From an uncultured Oscillospiraceae bacterium (GTDB taxonomy: Bacteria > Bacillota > Clostridia > Oscillospirales > Oscillospiraceae), in contig CAAFPE010000093.1 in assembly GCA_900764755.1 (NCBI GenBank), forward strand, positions 1-38,144: a stretch of DNA of 38,144 nt, in the 5' to 3' direction. Below the pieces are notes generated by a model, which was not told the DNA's origin, searched no databases, and worked only from the letters and a program-made list of their open reading frames with translations. Below, in pieces: positions 15,112 to 23,167 of this stretch. Positions within the stretch are counted from its first letter, which is position 1. Each line of letters begins with the position of its first letter. Position numbers and translations under genes: made by a program.

Positions 15112-15822
15112 ATGATGACAAGACGGATCGAGCTGAGTCCCCGCCTGCGTCTGGCGGCGGACCTGGTCCCGAAGGGGGCCCGGCTGGCGGATGTGGGGAC
15201 AGACCACGCCTATCTGCCAGCCTGTCTGCTGATGGAGGGAAAGATCCCCTCCGCCATCGCGGCGGACCTGCGGGAGGGCCCCCTGAGCCGGGCGCGGGAG
15301 ACGGCGGCGGAGTACGGCTGTGGGGACCGCATGGCCTTCCGCCTGTGCGACGGGCTCTCCGGGATCCGGCCGGAGGAGACGGACGCAGTGGTGATCGCCG
15401 GGATGGGCGGGGAGACCATCGCCCAGATCCTGGAGGCAGCTCCCTGGGTGCGGACCCGAAAGGTTCCGCTGGTGCTCCAGCCCATGAGCTCTCTGCCGGA
15501 ACTGCGGCAGCGGCTGGAAGAGGGCGGCTTCCGCATTCTGGAAGAGCGGCTGGCCCGGGAGGGGGACTCCCTCTATGTGGTGATGCGGGCGGAGGCGGGA
15601 GAGGCGCCCCTCATGACGCCCGCCCAGCTGTGGGCCGGTCGGCAGAGCCGGGATCCCCTGCGGGGGGACTATCTCCAGGGCCTGCTGGAGAAGCTGGACC
15701 GGGCGCTGGACGGCCTTTCCCGAGCGAGAGACGGGCGGGCGGAGGACCGGCGGCGGGAGCTGGCGGCCCTCCGACAGGAACTGTTGGAGATGCGAGAGGA
15801 GTGGGAAGCATGGCAGCGGTGA
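15112..15822 (+). CDS. trmK: tRNA (adenine-N1)-methyltransferase, TrmK family
   Basis: A SAM-dependent methyltransferase for A22 of tRNA (TrmK/YqfN family; 236 residues, usual length). The N-terminus RIELSPRLRLAADLVPKGARLADVGTDHAYLP contains the SAM loop (DVGTDHAYLP). VVIAGMGGETIAQIL is the family-specific motif near residue 95, and LQPMSS follows. The C-terminal third is a charged coiled-coil tail. The ATG at 15112 follows GGGAGGAAAA. It overlaps the next gene by 13 bases; trmK followed by a Nif3-like gene is a common Bacillota arrangement and implies translational coupling. Confidence 0.92.
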   Translation: MMTRRIELSPRLRLAADLVPKGARLADVGTDHAYLPACLLMEGKIPSAIAADLREGPLSRARETAAEYGCGDRMAFRLCDGLSGIRPEETDAVVIAGMGGETIAQILEAAPWVRTRKVPLVLQPMSSLPELRQRLEEGGFRILEERLAREGDSLYVVMRAEAGEAPLMTPAQLWAGRQSRDPLRGDYLQGLLEKLDRALDGLSRARDGRAEDRRRELAALRQELLEMREEWEAWQR

Positions 15823-16607
15823 CAGAGATCTTTGAGGCAATGGACCGGTGGGCCCCCTTTGAGACCCAGATGGATTTTGACAACGCAGGGTTCCTGGTGG
15901 GACGGGGCGGCCGGGAGGTCCGGAAAATTTTAGTGGCGCTGGACATTACTGAGGAGGTGGCGGAGGAGGCGGAGCGCTGGGGCGCCCAGCTGATCGTTGC
16001 CCACCATCCGGTGATCTTCCACCCGGCACGCCAGATCACCGATGGGACCTCCACCGGGCGGGTCCTGCTGCGGCTGATCGAGGGGGGTGTGGCGGCGATC
16101 TGCGCCCACACTAATCTGGACGCGGCCCAGGACGGCGTCAACGAGTGCTTGGCCCGGGCTCTGGGATTGACTGAGATGGAGCAGCTCCACCAGGACGGGG
16201 TGGACCGGAACGGCCGGCCCTACGGCGTGGGCCGGGTGGGCCGCTGCCCCCAGGCGGGGTGCTCCGGGACCGAGTATGCCCGTCTGGTGAAGGACGCCCT
16301 GGGTGCAGCAGGGGTGCGTTTTACAGACGGAGGCCGTCCGGTGTCCCGGGTGGCAGTGGGAGGCGGCTCCTGCGGCTCTATGCTGGGGGACGCCGCCGCT
16401 CTGGGGTGCGACACATTTGTCACCGCCGACGTGAAATATGATCAGTTCTTGGAGGCGAAGGCCCTGGGGATTACCCTGATGGACGCGGGACACTACGCCA
16501 CCGAGCAGGTGGTTTGCCCCCAGATCGTGGAGTACCTGTCCCGGTGCTTTCCGGAGCTGGAGGTCCGGATGTCCCGGGTACATCGGGAGGTCTATGGCTG
16601 GGTGTGA
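15810..16607 (+). CDS. Nif3-like dinuclear metal-centre protein
   Basis: A 265-residue protein of the Nif3/YqfO (GTP cyclohydrolase I type 2-like) family, which forms hexamers with a two-metal site. Metal ligands are visible in IVAHHPVIFH near residue 65, AHTNLDAA near residue 100, and DAGHYATEQ near residue 230. The long insert seen in B. subtilis YqfO is absent, so this is the short form. The ATG at 15810 is preceded by GAGAGGAGTG inside the end of trmK. Its biochemical role remains unsettled across the family. Confidence 0.92.
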   Translation: MAAVTEIFEAMDRWAPFETQMDFDNAGFLVGRGGREVRKILVALDITEEVAEEAERWGAQLIVAHHPVIFHPARQITDGTSTGRVLLRLIEGGVAAICAHTNLDAAQDGVNECLARALGLTEMEQLHQDGVDRNGRPYGVGRVGRCPQAGCSGTEYARLVKDALGAAGVRFTDGGRPVSRVAVGGGSCGSMLGDAAALGCDTFVTADVKYDQFLEAKALGITLMDAGHYATEQVVCPQIVEYLSRCFPELEVRMSRVHREVYGWV

Positions 16608-16670
16608 GGCGGCCTGTGTGGCTTTCGGGGGGATGGGTGCGGTGTATGGGAGAAATTGAGTGAAAAACAC

Positions 16671-16699
16671 TTGCATTTTTGTCCGAGGTGTGATAAAAT
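16671..16699 (+). promoter_or_regulatory. rplS promoter
   Basis: TTGCAT (16671-16676), a 17-base spacer and TAAAAT (16694-16699), leaving a 5' leader of about 95 bases before rplS. Confidence 0.75.
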
Positions 16700-16734
16700 C
16701 CCTTAGTCTGAAATAACGGGCGGTCCTCTGCGGC

Positions 16735-16758
16735 CGCCGCGCACAGGGGTGCGCGGCG
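16735..16758 (+). promoter_or_regulatory. Hairpin in the rplS leader (L19-leader-like)
   Basis: A perfect 10-bp stem CGCCGCGCAC-AGGG-GTGCGCGGCG in the untranslated leader of rplS. Bacillota L19 genes are known to carry an autoregulatory ribosomal-protein leader. The position fits, but I cannot confirm the full consensus by eye. Confidence 0.55.
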
Positions 16759-16800
16759 CGATGGCGCGCAAGAACGCCTCTACAACAGGAGGAAAATGTT

Positions 16801-17142
16801 ATGGATTTGATGCAGTCTTTTACTCAGAAGCACCTGAAGGCCGAGCCCCCCGTGGTCACCGTGGGTGACACCGTCCGGGTCCACCTGAAGGTCAAGGAAG
16901 GCAACCGCGAGCGTATCCAGATCTTCGAGGGCACCGTCATCGCCAAGAAGCACGGCGGCATCGAGGAGACCTTCACTGTCCGCCGTATCTCCTACGGCAT
17001 CGGTGTGGAGAAGGTGTTCCCCCTCCACGCTCCCTCCATCGAGAAGGTCGAAGTGGTGCGTCATGGTAAGGTCCGCCGCGCCAAGCTGTACTACCTGCGC
17101 GACCGCGTGGGCAAGGCGGCCAAGGTCAAGGAGGCCCTGTAA
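16801..17142 (+). CDS. rplS: 50S ribosomal protein L19
   Basis: A 113-residue ribosomal protein at the 30S/50S interface. It has the standard blocks VTVGDTVRVHLKVKEGNRER, FEGTVIAKKHGGIEETFTVR, GIGVEKVFPLHAPSIEKVEV and RAKLYYLRDRVGKAAKVKE. The length is normal. The ATG follows AGGAGGAAAA. It has its own promoter, a structured leader and a strong terminator, and thus stands apart from the ylqF-rnhB-yraN genes that follow. Codons are biased towards a small preferred set, as in highly expressed genes. Confidence 0.98.
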   Translation: MDLMQSFTQKHLKAEPPVVTVGDTVRVHLKVKEGNRERIQIFEGTVIAKKHGGIEETFTVRRISYGIGVEKVFPLHAPSIEKVEVVRHGKVRRAKLYYLRDRVGKAAKVKEAL

Positions 17143-17153
17143 TCCAACACGAG

Positions 17154-17181
17154 AAAGGAGCGGTTTTGCCGCTCCTTTTTT
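17154..17181 (+). terminator. Intrinsic terminator after rplS
   Basis: AAAGGAGCGG-TTTTG-CCGCTCCTTT forms a 10-bp stem, followed by further T residues to 17181. Confidence 0.9.
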
Positions 17182-17225
17182 CGTACGGTCCCCGCGGAGC
17201 GGGGGAGAGGAATGGAGGAGAACCC

Positions 17226-18104
17226 ATGAATATCCAGTGGTATCCGGGGCACATGACCAAGACCCGGCGGCAGATCGAGGCGGATCTGAAAAATGTAGAC
17301 ATCGTGGTAGAGATCATCGACGCCCGGATCCCGGTGTCCAGCCGGAACCCGGACATCGACGCCATCACGGCAGGCAAGCCCCGGCTGGTGGTGCTCAACC
17401 GGGCGGACCAGGCCGATCCGGCCGGGAGCCGGGCCTGGGGGGGGTGGTTTCGGAAGAAGGGCTGGTCGGTGCTGGAGACCGACGCGAAAACAGGCGCTGG
17501 GGTGAATCAGTTCTCCCGTGTGGTGCAGGAGGTGCTGAAGGACCAGATCGCCCGCTGGCAGGAGAAAGGTCTGGTAGGCCGTCCGGTGCGTGCCATGGTG
17601 GTTGGTGTGCCCAATGTGGGCAAGTCCACCTTCATCAATAAGGTGGCCCGGAAGAAGTCAGCCAAGGTCAGCGACCGCCCCGGTGTCACCCGGGGAAAGC
17701 AGTGGGTGACGGTGGACCGGGGACTGGAGCTGCTGGACACGCCGGGGATCCTGTGGCCCAAGTTTGAGGACGTGGAGACTGGGATGCGCCTGGCCTTCAC
17801 CGGCGCGGTGAAGGACGACATCATGGATGTGGAGACCTTGGGGTGCCATCTGATGGCCTTTCTGGGGACGCAGTATCCGAATGTGCTGGTGGAAAGCTAC
17901 CACCTGAAGGAGGTCCCAGCCCGGGAAGCGGAGGAGAACGAGGTGGCCTATGGCTACCGCCTGCTGGAGGCCTGCGCCCAGAAGCGGGGGATGCGGATCT
18001 CCGGGGGTGAGTTTGACACCGAGCGGATGGCCCGGGTGCTGCTGGATGAGTACCGGGGCGGCAAGCTGGGGCGCTTTACCCTGGAACTGCCGGAAGAAGT
18101 TTGA
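17226..18104 (+). CDS. ylqF: Ribosome biogenesis GTPase YlqF (RbgA)
   Basis: A circularly permuted GTPase needed for late 50S assembly. The 292-residue protein begins NIQWYPGHMTKTRRQIE, the family hallmark. G motifs occur in permuted order: G4 as VLNRADQAD near residue 58, G1 as GVPNVGKSTFIN near residue 125, and G3 as LLDTPGILWPK near residue 172, followed by the RNA-binding C-terminal helical domain. The ATG at 17226 follows GGAGGAG. It heads ylqF-rnhB-yraN, an order seen in many Bacillota. Confidence 0.95.
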   Translation: MNIQWYPGHMTKTRRQIEADLKNVDIVVEIIDARIPVSSRNPDIDAITAGKPRLVVLNRADQADPAGSRAWGGWFRKKGWSVLETDAKTGAGVNQFSRVVQEVLKDQIARWQEKGLVGRPVRAMVVGVPNVGKSTFINKVARKKSAKVSDRPGVTRGKQWVTVDRGLELLDTPGILWPKFEDVETGMRLAFTGAVKDDIMDVETLGCHLMAFLGTQYPNVLVESYHLKEVPAREAEENEVAYGYRLLEACAQKRGMRISGGEFDTERMARVLLDEYRGGKLGRFTLELPEEV

Positions 18105-18114
18105 AGGGAAAAAT

Positions 18115-18747
18115 ATGAGACAGGAGGCCGGGAAAGCGATGGATGAGCTTTGGCAATATGAGCGGGAAGCCCTGGCTGCCGGTCACACCTCAGTCTGTGG
18201 CTGTGACGAGGCAGGAGCGGGGCCCCTGGCCGGCCCGGTGTATGCGGCGGCGGTGATCCTCGCCCCGGGGACTGAGCTGCCGGGGCTGAACGACTCCAAG
18301 AAGCTGACGGAGAAAAAGCGGGAGGCGTTGTTCCCCGTGATCCAGGAGCGGGCCCTCTCCTGGGCGGTGGCCTGGGTGGACGCGGAGGAGATCGACCGCA
18401 CCGACATCCTCAGCGCCCGGATGAAGGCCATGCAGCTGGCCATTGACCGCCTGAGCCCTCCGGCGGATTTCGCCCTCATCGATGGCAACCGGGACCGGGG
18501 GCGCAGTGCCGCCATCATCACTGAGCACAGAACTATTGTAAAGGGAGACAGCCTGTCGGCATCCATCGCGGCAGCCTCCATACTGGCCAAGGTGAGCCGG
18601 GACCGCTGGATGGTCCGGGCGGCGGAGGAGTACCCCCAGTACCAGTTTGACCGGCACAAGGGCTATGGCACCAAGCTCCACTATGAGCTGCTGCGGCAGT
18701 ACGGGCCCAGTCCCATCCACCGCCGGTCCTTTCTGAAAAACCTGTGA
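18115..18747 (+). CDS. rnhB: Ribonuclease HII
   Basis: Cleaves RNA in RNA-DNA hybrids and at single ribonucleotides. The 210-residue protein has catalytic Asp-Glu in GCDEAGAG near residue 26, the third Asp in LIDGN, and the fourth in SILAKVSRDRW, followed by HKGYGTK. The first motif differs from the usual DEvGRG: the Arg of the GRG ribonucleotide-sensing motif is Ala here. The ATG at 18115 follows GAAGGG; an in-frame ATG at 18139 is possible. It overlaps yraN by four bases. Confidence 0.93.
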   Translation: MRQEAGKAMDELWQYEREALAAGHTSVCGCDEAGAGPLAGPVYAAAVILAPGTELPGLNDSKKLTEKKREALFPVIQERALSWAVAWVDAEEIDRTDILSARMKAMQLAIDRLSPPADFALIDGNRDRGRSAAIITEHRTIVKGDSLSASIAAASILAKVSRDRWMVRAAEEYPQYQFDRHKGYGTKLHYELLRQYGPSPIHRRSFLKNL

Positions 18748-19112
18748 GCGGGGAGGACAGCCGCCTCCGGGGCCGGTGGGGGGAGGCGCTTGCGGCGGAA
18801 TTTCTGCGGCGGAAGGGCTATCGGATCATAGCTGCCGGCTGGCGGTGCCGCTTTGGAGAACTGGATCTGGTGGCGGAGCGGGGGGAGTTTCTCTGCTTTA
18901 TCGAGGTGAAGCTGCGGAGGAGCGGGCGCTTCGGCACCGGGGCGGAGCAGGTGGACCGCCGCAAGCAGGAGCGGCTGCGGACCACAGCAGAGCTTTACCT
19001 CCAGCAGCACCCCTCGCCGCTCCAGCCCCGCTTCGACGTGGTGGAGATCCTGGCCCCCCAGGGAATGGCGACAAAAAGGCCCGGGATCCGACAGATCGAG
19101 AACGCCTTTTGA
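18744..19112 (+). CDS. yraN: YraN family protein (UPF0102)
   Basis: A 122-residue protein with the restriction-endonuclease-like fold of UPF0102: GRWGEALAAEFLRRKGYRI, then CRFGELDLVAERGEFLCFIEVKLRR, holding the E-x(n)-D-x(n)-ExK catalytic-like residues. Its function is unproven, but rnhB-yraN adjacency is widespread. It starts at GTG 18744, whose last two bases are the first two of the rnhB TGA, so translation is coupled. No terminator is evident; the next gene has its own promoter. Confidence 0.92.
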   Translation: MSGEDSRLRGRWGEALAAEFLRRKGYRIIAAGWRCRFGELDLVAERGEFLCFIEVKLRRSGRFGTGAEQVDRRKQERLRTTAELYLQQHPSPLQPRFDVVEILAPQGMATKRPGIRQIENAF

Positions 19113-19153
19113 GGGCCGGCATGAAAGAACTGTGGGGATTTGCGGCGTCGGGG

Positions 19154-19182
19154 TTGACCTGAAAATCAAAAGATGGCATAAT
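19154..19182 (+). promoter_or_regulatory. thrC promoter
   Basis: TTGACC (19154-19159), a 17-base spacer and CATAAT (19177-19182). About 80 bases of leader follow with no obvious attenuator. Confidence 0.75.
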
Positions 19183-19261
19183 AGTCCATCAGAGGGTCTG
19201 CGCGTGAGCCGGACCATACAAACCCGTCAACAGGGGAAACTAAAGATTGGAAGAGATCGAG

Positions 19262-20746
19262 ATGCAATACATCAGTACAAGGGACAGGGAGCAGCAATTC
19301 TCCGCCTCCCAGGCCATCGCCAAGGGCCTGGCAGAGGACGGCGGCCTGCTGACCCCGGTATATCTGCCCAAGCTGCCCCGCCGCGCCCTGGAGGAGCTGA
19401 AGGATATGTCCTATCAGCAGCGGGCGGTCTATGTGATGAAGCTGTTTCTGGATGAATTTTCCGTGAAGGAGCTGACAGACTTCGCCAACGCGGCCTACGG
19501 TCCGGAGAAGTTTGACACGCCGGCGGTGGCCCCGGTGCGGGCCCTGGACGGCAATACATACTGTCTGGAGCTGTGGCACGGCCCCACCTGCGCCTTCAAG
19601 GACATGGCTCTTCAGATGCTGCCCCATCTGCTCACCGCCTCCCTGCGCAAGCAGGAGGAGGAAAGGACAGTGTGTATCCTGGTAGCCACCTCCGGCGACA
19701 CCGGAAAGGGCGCCCTGGAGGGGTTCCGGGATGTGGACCACACCAAGATCTTGGTATTCTATCCCAAAGACGGCGTCTCCACGATCCAGGAACTCCAGAT
19801 GGTCACCCAGGAGGGGGCCAATGTGGGGGTCTGCTCTGTGGTGGGCAACTTTGATGACGCCCAGACCGGTGTGAAGCGGATTTTCTCTGATGAGACGCTG
19901 CGGGAGCAGCTGGCCCGGCGGGGATACTTCCTGTCCTCGGCCAACTCCATCAACTGGGGCCGGGTGCTGCCCCAGATCGTCTACTATATCTCCGCCTACT
20001 GCGATCTGCTGCGGGACGGTAAGCTGGAGCTGGGCGACCCGGTGAACGTGTGTGTACCCACGGGAAACTTCGGCAACATCCTGGCGGCCTACTACGCCCG
20101 GGACATGGGGGTGCCGATTCAGAAGCTGATCTGCGCCTCCAACAGCAACAACGTGCTCACGGACTTCCTGGCCACCGGGACCTATGACCGCAACCGCACC
20201 TTCTTCAACACCATCTCCCCCTCCATGGACATCCTGATCTCCAGCAATCTGGAGCGTCTGCTGCTGGCCATCACCCAGGAGGACAGCGAGGTGCGGGGCT
20301 ATATGGAGCAGCTGAACGCCACCGGACGCTATCAGGTGAGTGACCGGGTGCGGGAGAAGATCCAGAAGCTGTTTAAGGGCTACTGCTGCGGCGATGAGGA
20401 GACTAAGCGGGTGATCGCCGCCATCCATGAGAAGTTCGGCTATCTCATCGACCCTCACACCGCTGTGGGCTTCTCCGCGCTGAGCCAGTATCGGGCGGAG
20501 ACAGGGGACGAGACGGCGGCCATCGTGGCTTCCACCGCCAGCCCCTTTAAGTTCTGCACCGATGTGCTGGACGCCTTGGGGGTGTCCGGCCAGGCACAGG
20601 GCCTGGACGTGCTGGACCAGCTCAGCCAGGTCACTGGAGAGCCGGTCCCCGCACCTCTGGCCGCGCTGCGGAGCAAGGAGCCCCGCTTCCGCCAGACAGT
20701 GGAGAAGGAGCACATGGTGGACGCTGTGCTGGGGATGCTGGAGTAA
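19262..20746 (+). CDS. thrC: Threonine synthase
   Basis: PLP enzyme that converts O-phosphohomoserine to threonine. At 494 residues it belongs to the long threonine-synthase class. The PLP lysine is in PTCAFKDMALQ near residue 113, ATSGDTGKGALEGF follows, and the phosphate loop is VPTGNFGNILAAYYA near residue 265. The N-terminus MQYISTRDREQQFSASQAI is typical. The ATG at 19262 follows GGAAGAG. No other threonine-pathway gene is nearby. It is followed after nine bases by a metallophosphoesterase gene. Confidence 0.96.
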   Translation: MQYISTRDREQQFSASQAIAKGLAEDGGLLTPVYLPKLPRRALEELKDMSYQQRAVYVMKLFLDEFSVKELTDFANAAYGPEKFDTPAVAPVRALDGNTYCLELWHGPTCAFKDMALQMLPHLLTASLRKQEEERTVCILVATSGDTGKGALEGFRDVDHTKILVFYPKDGVSTIQELQMVTQEGANVGVCSVVGNFDDAQTGVKRIFSDETLREQLARRGYFLSSANSINWGRVLPQIVYYISAYCDLLRDGKLELGDPVNVCVPTGNFGNILAAYYARDMGVPIQKLICASNSNNVLTDFLATGTYDRNRTFFNTISPSMDILISSNLERLLLAITQEDSEVRGYMEQLNATGRYQVSDRVREKIQKLFKGYCCGDEETKRVIAAIHEKFGYLIDPHTAVGFSALSQYRAETGDETAAIVASTASPFKFCTDVLDALGVSGQAQGLDVLDQLSQVTGEPVPAPLAALRSKEPRFRQTVEKEHMVDAVLGMLE

Positions 20747-20755
20747 GGAGGCACT

Positions 20756-21442
20756 ATGGCCCTGTACGCCATTGGGGACACCCATCTCTCCCTGGGCACA
20801 GATAAACCTATGGATGTGTTCGGCGGCGGCTGGAGCGGCTATGTGGACAAACTCCAGGCAGGCTTTGCAGAGATTGGCCCGGAGGATACGGTGGTCCTGT
20901 GCGGCGACCTGTCCTGGGGTATGGGCCTGGAGCAGGCCCGGGAGGATTTTGCCTTCCTGGATGCCCTGCCCGGGCGGAAGATCCTGCTGAAGGGCAACCA
21001 CGACTACTGGTGGACCACCGCCGCCAAAATGGAACGTTTTTTTGCGGAAAATGGATTTTCCACTCTGGAGATCCTCCACAACAACTGCCGCCTGTATGGA
21101 GATGTGGCTCTGTGCGGGACCCGGGGCTGGTTCTATGAGGAGGACCGGGAGGGGCATGGAGCGAAGATTTTTAACCGGGAGCTGATCCGGCTGGAGGCGT
21201 CGCTGAAGGCGGCGGGGGAGCGGGAGAAATACTGTTTTCTCCACTATCCTCCTCTCTATCAGGGCTACCGCTGTCAGGAGATCATCGATCTGCTGGAGCG
21301 CTATCAGGTCAGCCGGTGTTTTTACGGCCATCTCCACGGCGGGAGCCACCGCCTGGCCATCTCCGGACGGCAGGGGGGAGTGGAATATGCCCTGGTTTCC
21401 GCGGACTATTTGGGCTTCCAGCCAAAAAAAATTCTGGATTAG
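20756..21442 (+). CDS. Metallophosphoesterase
   Basis: A 228-residue calcineurin-like phosphoesterase. The dinuclear-metal motifs are complete: GDTHL (residues 7-11), GDLSWG near residue 46, GNHDYWW near residue 80, HYPP near residue 160 and GHLHGG near residue 188. DxH is preserved as Asp-Thr-His. No signal peptide, so it should be cytoplasmic. The substrate is unknown. The start follows AAGGAGGC, nine bases after thrC, and it is probably cotranscribed. Confidence 0.93.
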   Translation: MALYAIGDTHLSLGTDKPMDVFGGGWSGYVDKLQAGFAEIGPEDTVVLCGDLSWGMGLEQAREDFAFLDALPGRKILLKGNHDYWWTTAAKMERFFAENGFSTLEILHNNCRLYGDVALCGTRGWFYEEDREGHGAKIFNRELIRLEASLKAAGEREKYCFLHYPPLYQGYRCQEIIDLLERYQVSRCFYGHLHGGSHRLAISGRQGGVEYALVSADYLGFQPKKILD

Positions 21443-21475
21443 CAAAAAATTCACGAAAAATTCCGAAAATTGGTC

Positions 21476-21504
21476 TGGTCAAACCGACATATATCTGATA
21501 AAAT
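21476..21504 (+). promoter_or_regulatory. Possible tig promoter
   Basis: TGGTCA (21476-21481), a 17-base spacer and TAAAAT (21499-21504). The leader then carries a 7-bp hairpin CCCGGAA-GAGGA-TTCCGGG at 21540-21558. Confidence 0.45.
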
Positions 21505-21592
21505 ATCGTGGCGAAAGTATACGGCGCGGCAGAGAGTGTCCCGGAAGAGGATTCCGGGCCCTACCTCCCGCGCCCACAGGAGGAAAAGTTAC

Positions 21593-23026
21593 ATGAAGGT
21601 CACCAACGTCGAAAAGAAAGAAAACAGCACAGTCGAGCTGACGATCCATGTGGAAGCCGACGAGTTTGAGGCTGCGGTTCAGAAGGCTTACCTGAAGAGC
21701 CGCTCCCGCATCGCCGTCCCCGGCTTCCGGAAGGGCAAGGCCCCCCGCAAGATCATTGAGGGGATGTACGGCTCCGGCGTGTTTTATGAGGATGCCATCA
21801 ACGACGTCTATCCCGGTGCCTATGAGGCCGCTGTGAAGGAGCAGGGCCTGGAGGATATGGGCCACCCCGTCATGGACATCGTGGAGGTCAACAAGGAGCA
21901 GGGCCTGATCTTTACTGCCCTGGTTTCTGTCCGCCCCGAGGCCAAGGTGAAGGAGTACAAGGGCCTCACCGCCCCCAAGGCTGAGGTCAGCGTTACTGAT
22001 GAGGATGTGGAGAATGAACTGCAGCCTTATATCCGCCGTGCTACCCGCCTGATCTCTGTGGACCGTGAGGTCAAGCTGGGCGATACCGCCGTCATCGACT
22101 TCGAGGGCTTTGAGGACGGCAAGCCCTTCGAGGGTGGCAAGGGCGAGAATTACAGCCTGGAGATCGGCTCCGGCTCCTTCGTTCCCGGCTTTGAGGATCA
22201 GCTCATCGGCCTGAAGGCTGGTGACGAGAAGGATCTGGACATCACCTTCCCCGAGGACTATGTGGCCGACCTGGCCGGCAAGGCCGTGGTGTTCAAGGTC
22301 AAGGTCAAGGAGGTCAAGGAGTCCCAGATCCCCACGGTGGACGACGAGTTCGCCAAGGATGTGTCTGAGTTCGAGACTCTGGCCGACTTCAAGAAGGACC
22401 TGGGCGAGAAGCTGACCCAGCGCCGCACCGCCGAGGCCCAGAACGATTTCGAGCAGGCCATTCTGGAGCAGCTGGTGGACAATCTGGAGGCCGACATCCC
22501 CGACGGCATGGTGGAGACCCAGCTGGACAAGATCATGGACGAATACGCCATGCGGATGTCCAGCCAGGGAATGTCCATGGATGACTACCTGAAGATGATG
22601 GGCATGACCCCCGAGATGATGCGTGCCTCCTCCAAGTCCGCCGCCCTGAACCAGGTCAAGACCGAGCTGGCCCTGGAGGCTGTGGCCGCCGCGGAGAATA
22701 TGGAGATCACCGATGAGGAGTGCGAGGCCGAGGTGAACAAGCTGGCTGAGCAGTACAAGCTCACCGTCGAGCAGGTGAAGGCCGCCGTCTCTCTGGACGC
22801 CCTGAAGCACGACCTGCGGCTGCAGAAGGCCTCTGAGCTGGTAGTTGCCGAGGCCAAGGTGGGCGAGGCCCCCAAGAAGGAAGAGGAGCCCGCTGAGAAG
22901 CCTAAGAAGGCGACCCGCAAGAAAAAGACCGAGGAGGCCGCTGAGGAGAACGAGCCTGCGGAGAAGCCCAAGCGCACCCGCAAGAAGAAGGCAGAGGAGT
23001 CTGCTGAGGAGCCCAAGGCGGAGTGA
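21593..23026 (+). CDS. tig: Trigger factor with a charged C-terminal tail
   Basis: Ribosome-bound chaperone and prolyl isomerase. Residues 1-150 form the ribosome-binding domain, with the signature GFRKGKAPRKIIE near residue 45. An FKBP-type domain follows (GDTAVIDFEGFEDGKPFEGGKGEN, FVPGFEDQLIG), then the helical chaperone arms. At 477 residues it is longer than the usual 430: the last 50 or so are a Lys/Glu/Ala/Pro tail with repeats of EKPK plus an RKKK-like cluster. The ATG at 21593 follows AGGAGGAAAA. It precedes clpP-clpX-lon, the common quality-control cluster. Confidence 0.95.
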   Translation: MKVTNVEKKENSTVELTIHVEADEFEAAVQKAYLKSRSRIAVPGFRKGKAPRKIIEGMYGSGVFYEDAINDVYPGAYEAAVKEQGLEDMGHPVMDIVEVNKEQGLIFTALVSVRPEAKVKEYKGLTAPKAEVSVTDEDVENELQPYIRRATRLISVDREVKLGDTAVIDFEGFEDGKPFEGGKGENYSLEIGSGSFVPGFEDQLIGLKAGDEKDLDITFPEDYVADLAGKAVVFKVKVKEVKESQIPTVDDEFAKDVSEFETLADFKKDLGEKLTQRRTAEAQNDFEQAILEQLVDNLEADIPDGMVETQLDKIMDEYAMRMSSQGMSMDDYLKMMGMTPEMMRASSKSAALNQVKTELALEAVAAAENMEITDEECEAEVNKLAEQYKLTVEQVKAAVSLDALKHDLRLQKASELVVAEAKVGEAPKKEEEPAEKPKKATRKKKTEEAAEENEPAEKPKRTRKKKAEESAEEPKAE

Positions 23027-23037
23027 TCTGATCCGGT

Positions 23038-23064
23038 CCCGGGGCGGCCTTGAGCCGCCCCGGG
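23038..23064 (+). terminator. Terminator-like hairpin after tig
   Basis: A perfect 11-bp GC-rich stem CCCGGGGCGGC-CTTGA-GCCGCCCCGGG without a U-tract. A second stem CTGCCTG-ATC-CAGGCAG lies at 23083-23099. Confidence 0.6.
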
Positions 23065-23167
23065 CGTATCCGTCTGTGCCCCCTGCCTGATCCAGGCAGA
23101 AAAGTGGAATCATTTTCCGGCCCGGCGGGCATACTTTGGTATCACCGTCTGAAAAGGAGTATATTGT

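Noticed and set aside
15345..15809. N-terminal extension of the Nif3-like protein
   Set aside because: It runs out of frame inside trmK and is Gly/Pro/Ala-rich noise. The Nif3 family begins at 15810, where there is a ribosome site.
19166..21454. Long minus-strand frame opposite thrC and the metallophosphoesterase gene
   Set aside because: It is a shadow of well-recognised plus-strand genes, with low-complexity composition and no ribosome site.
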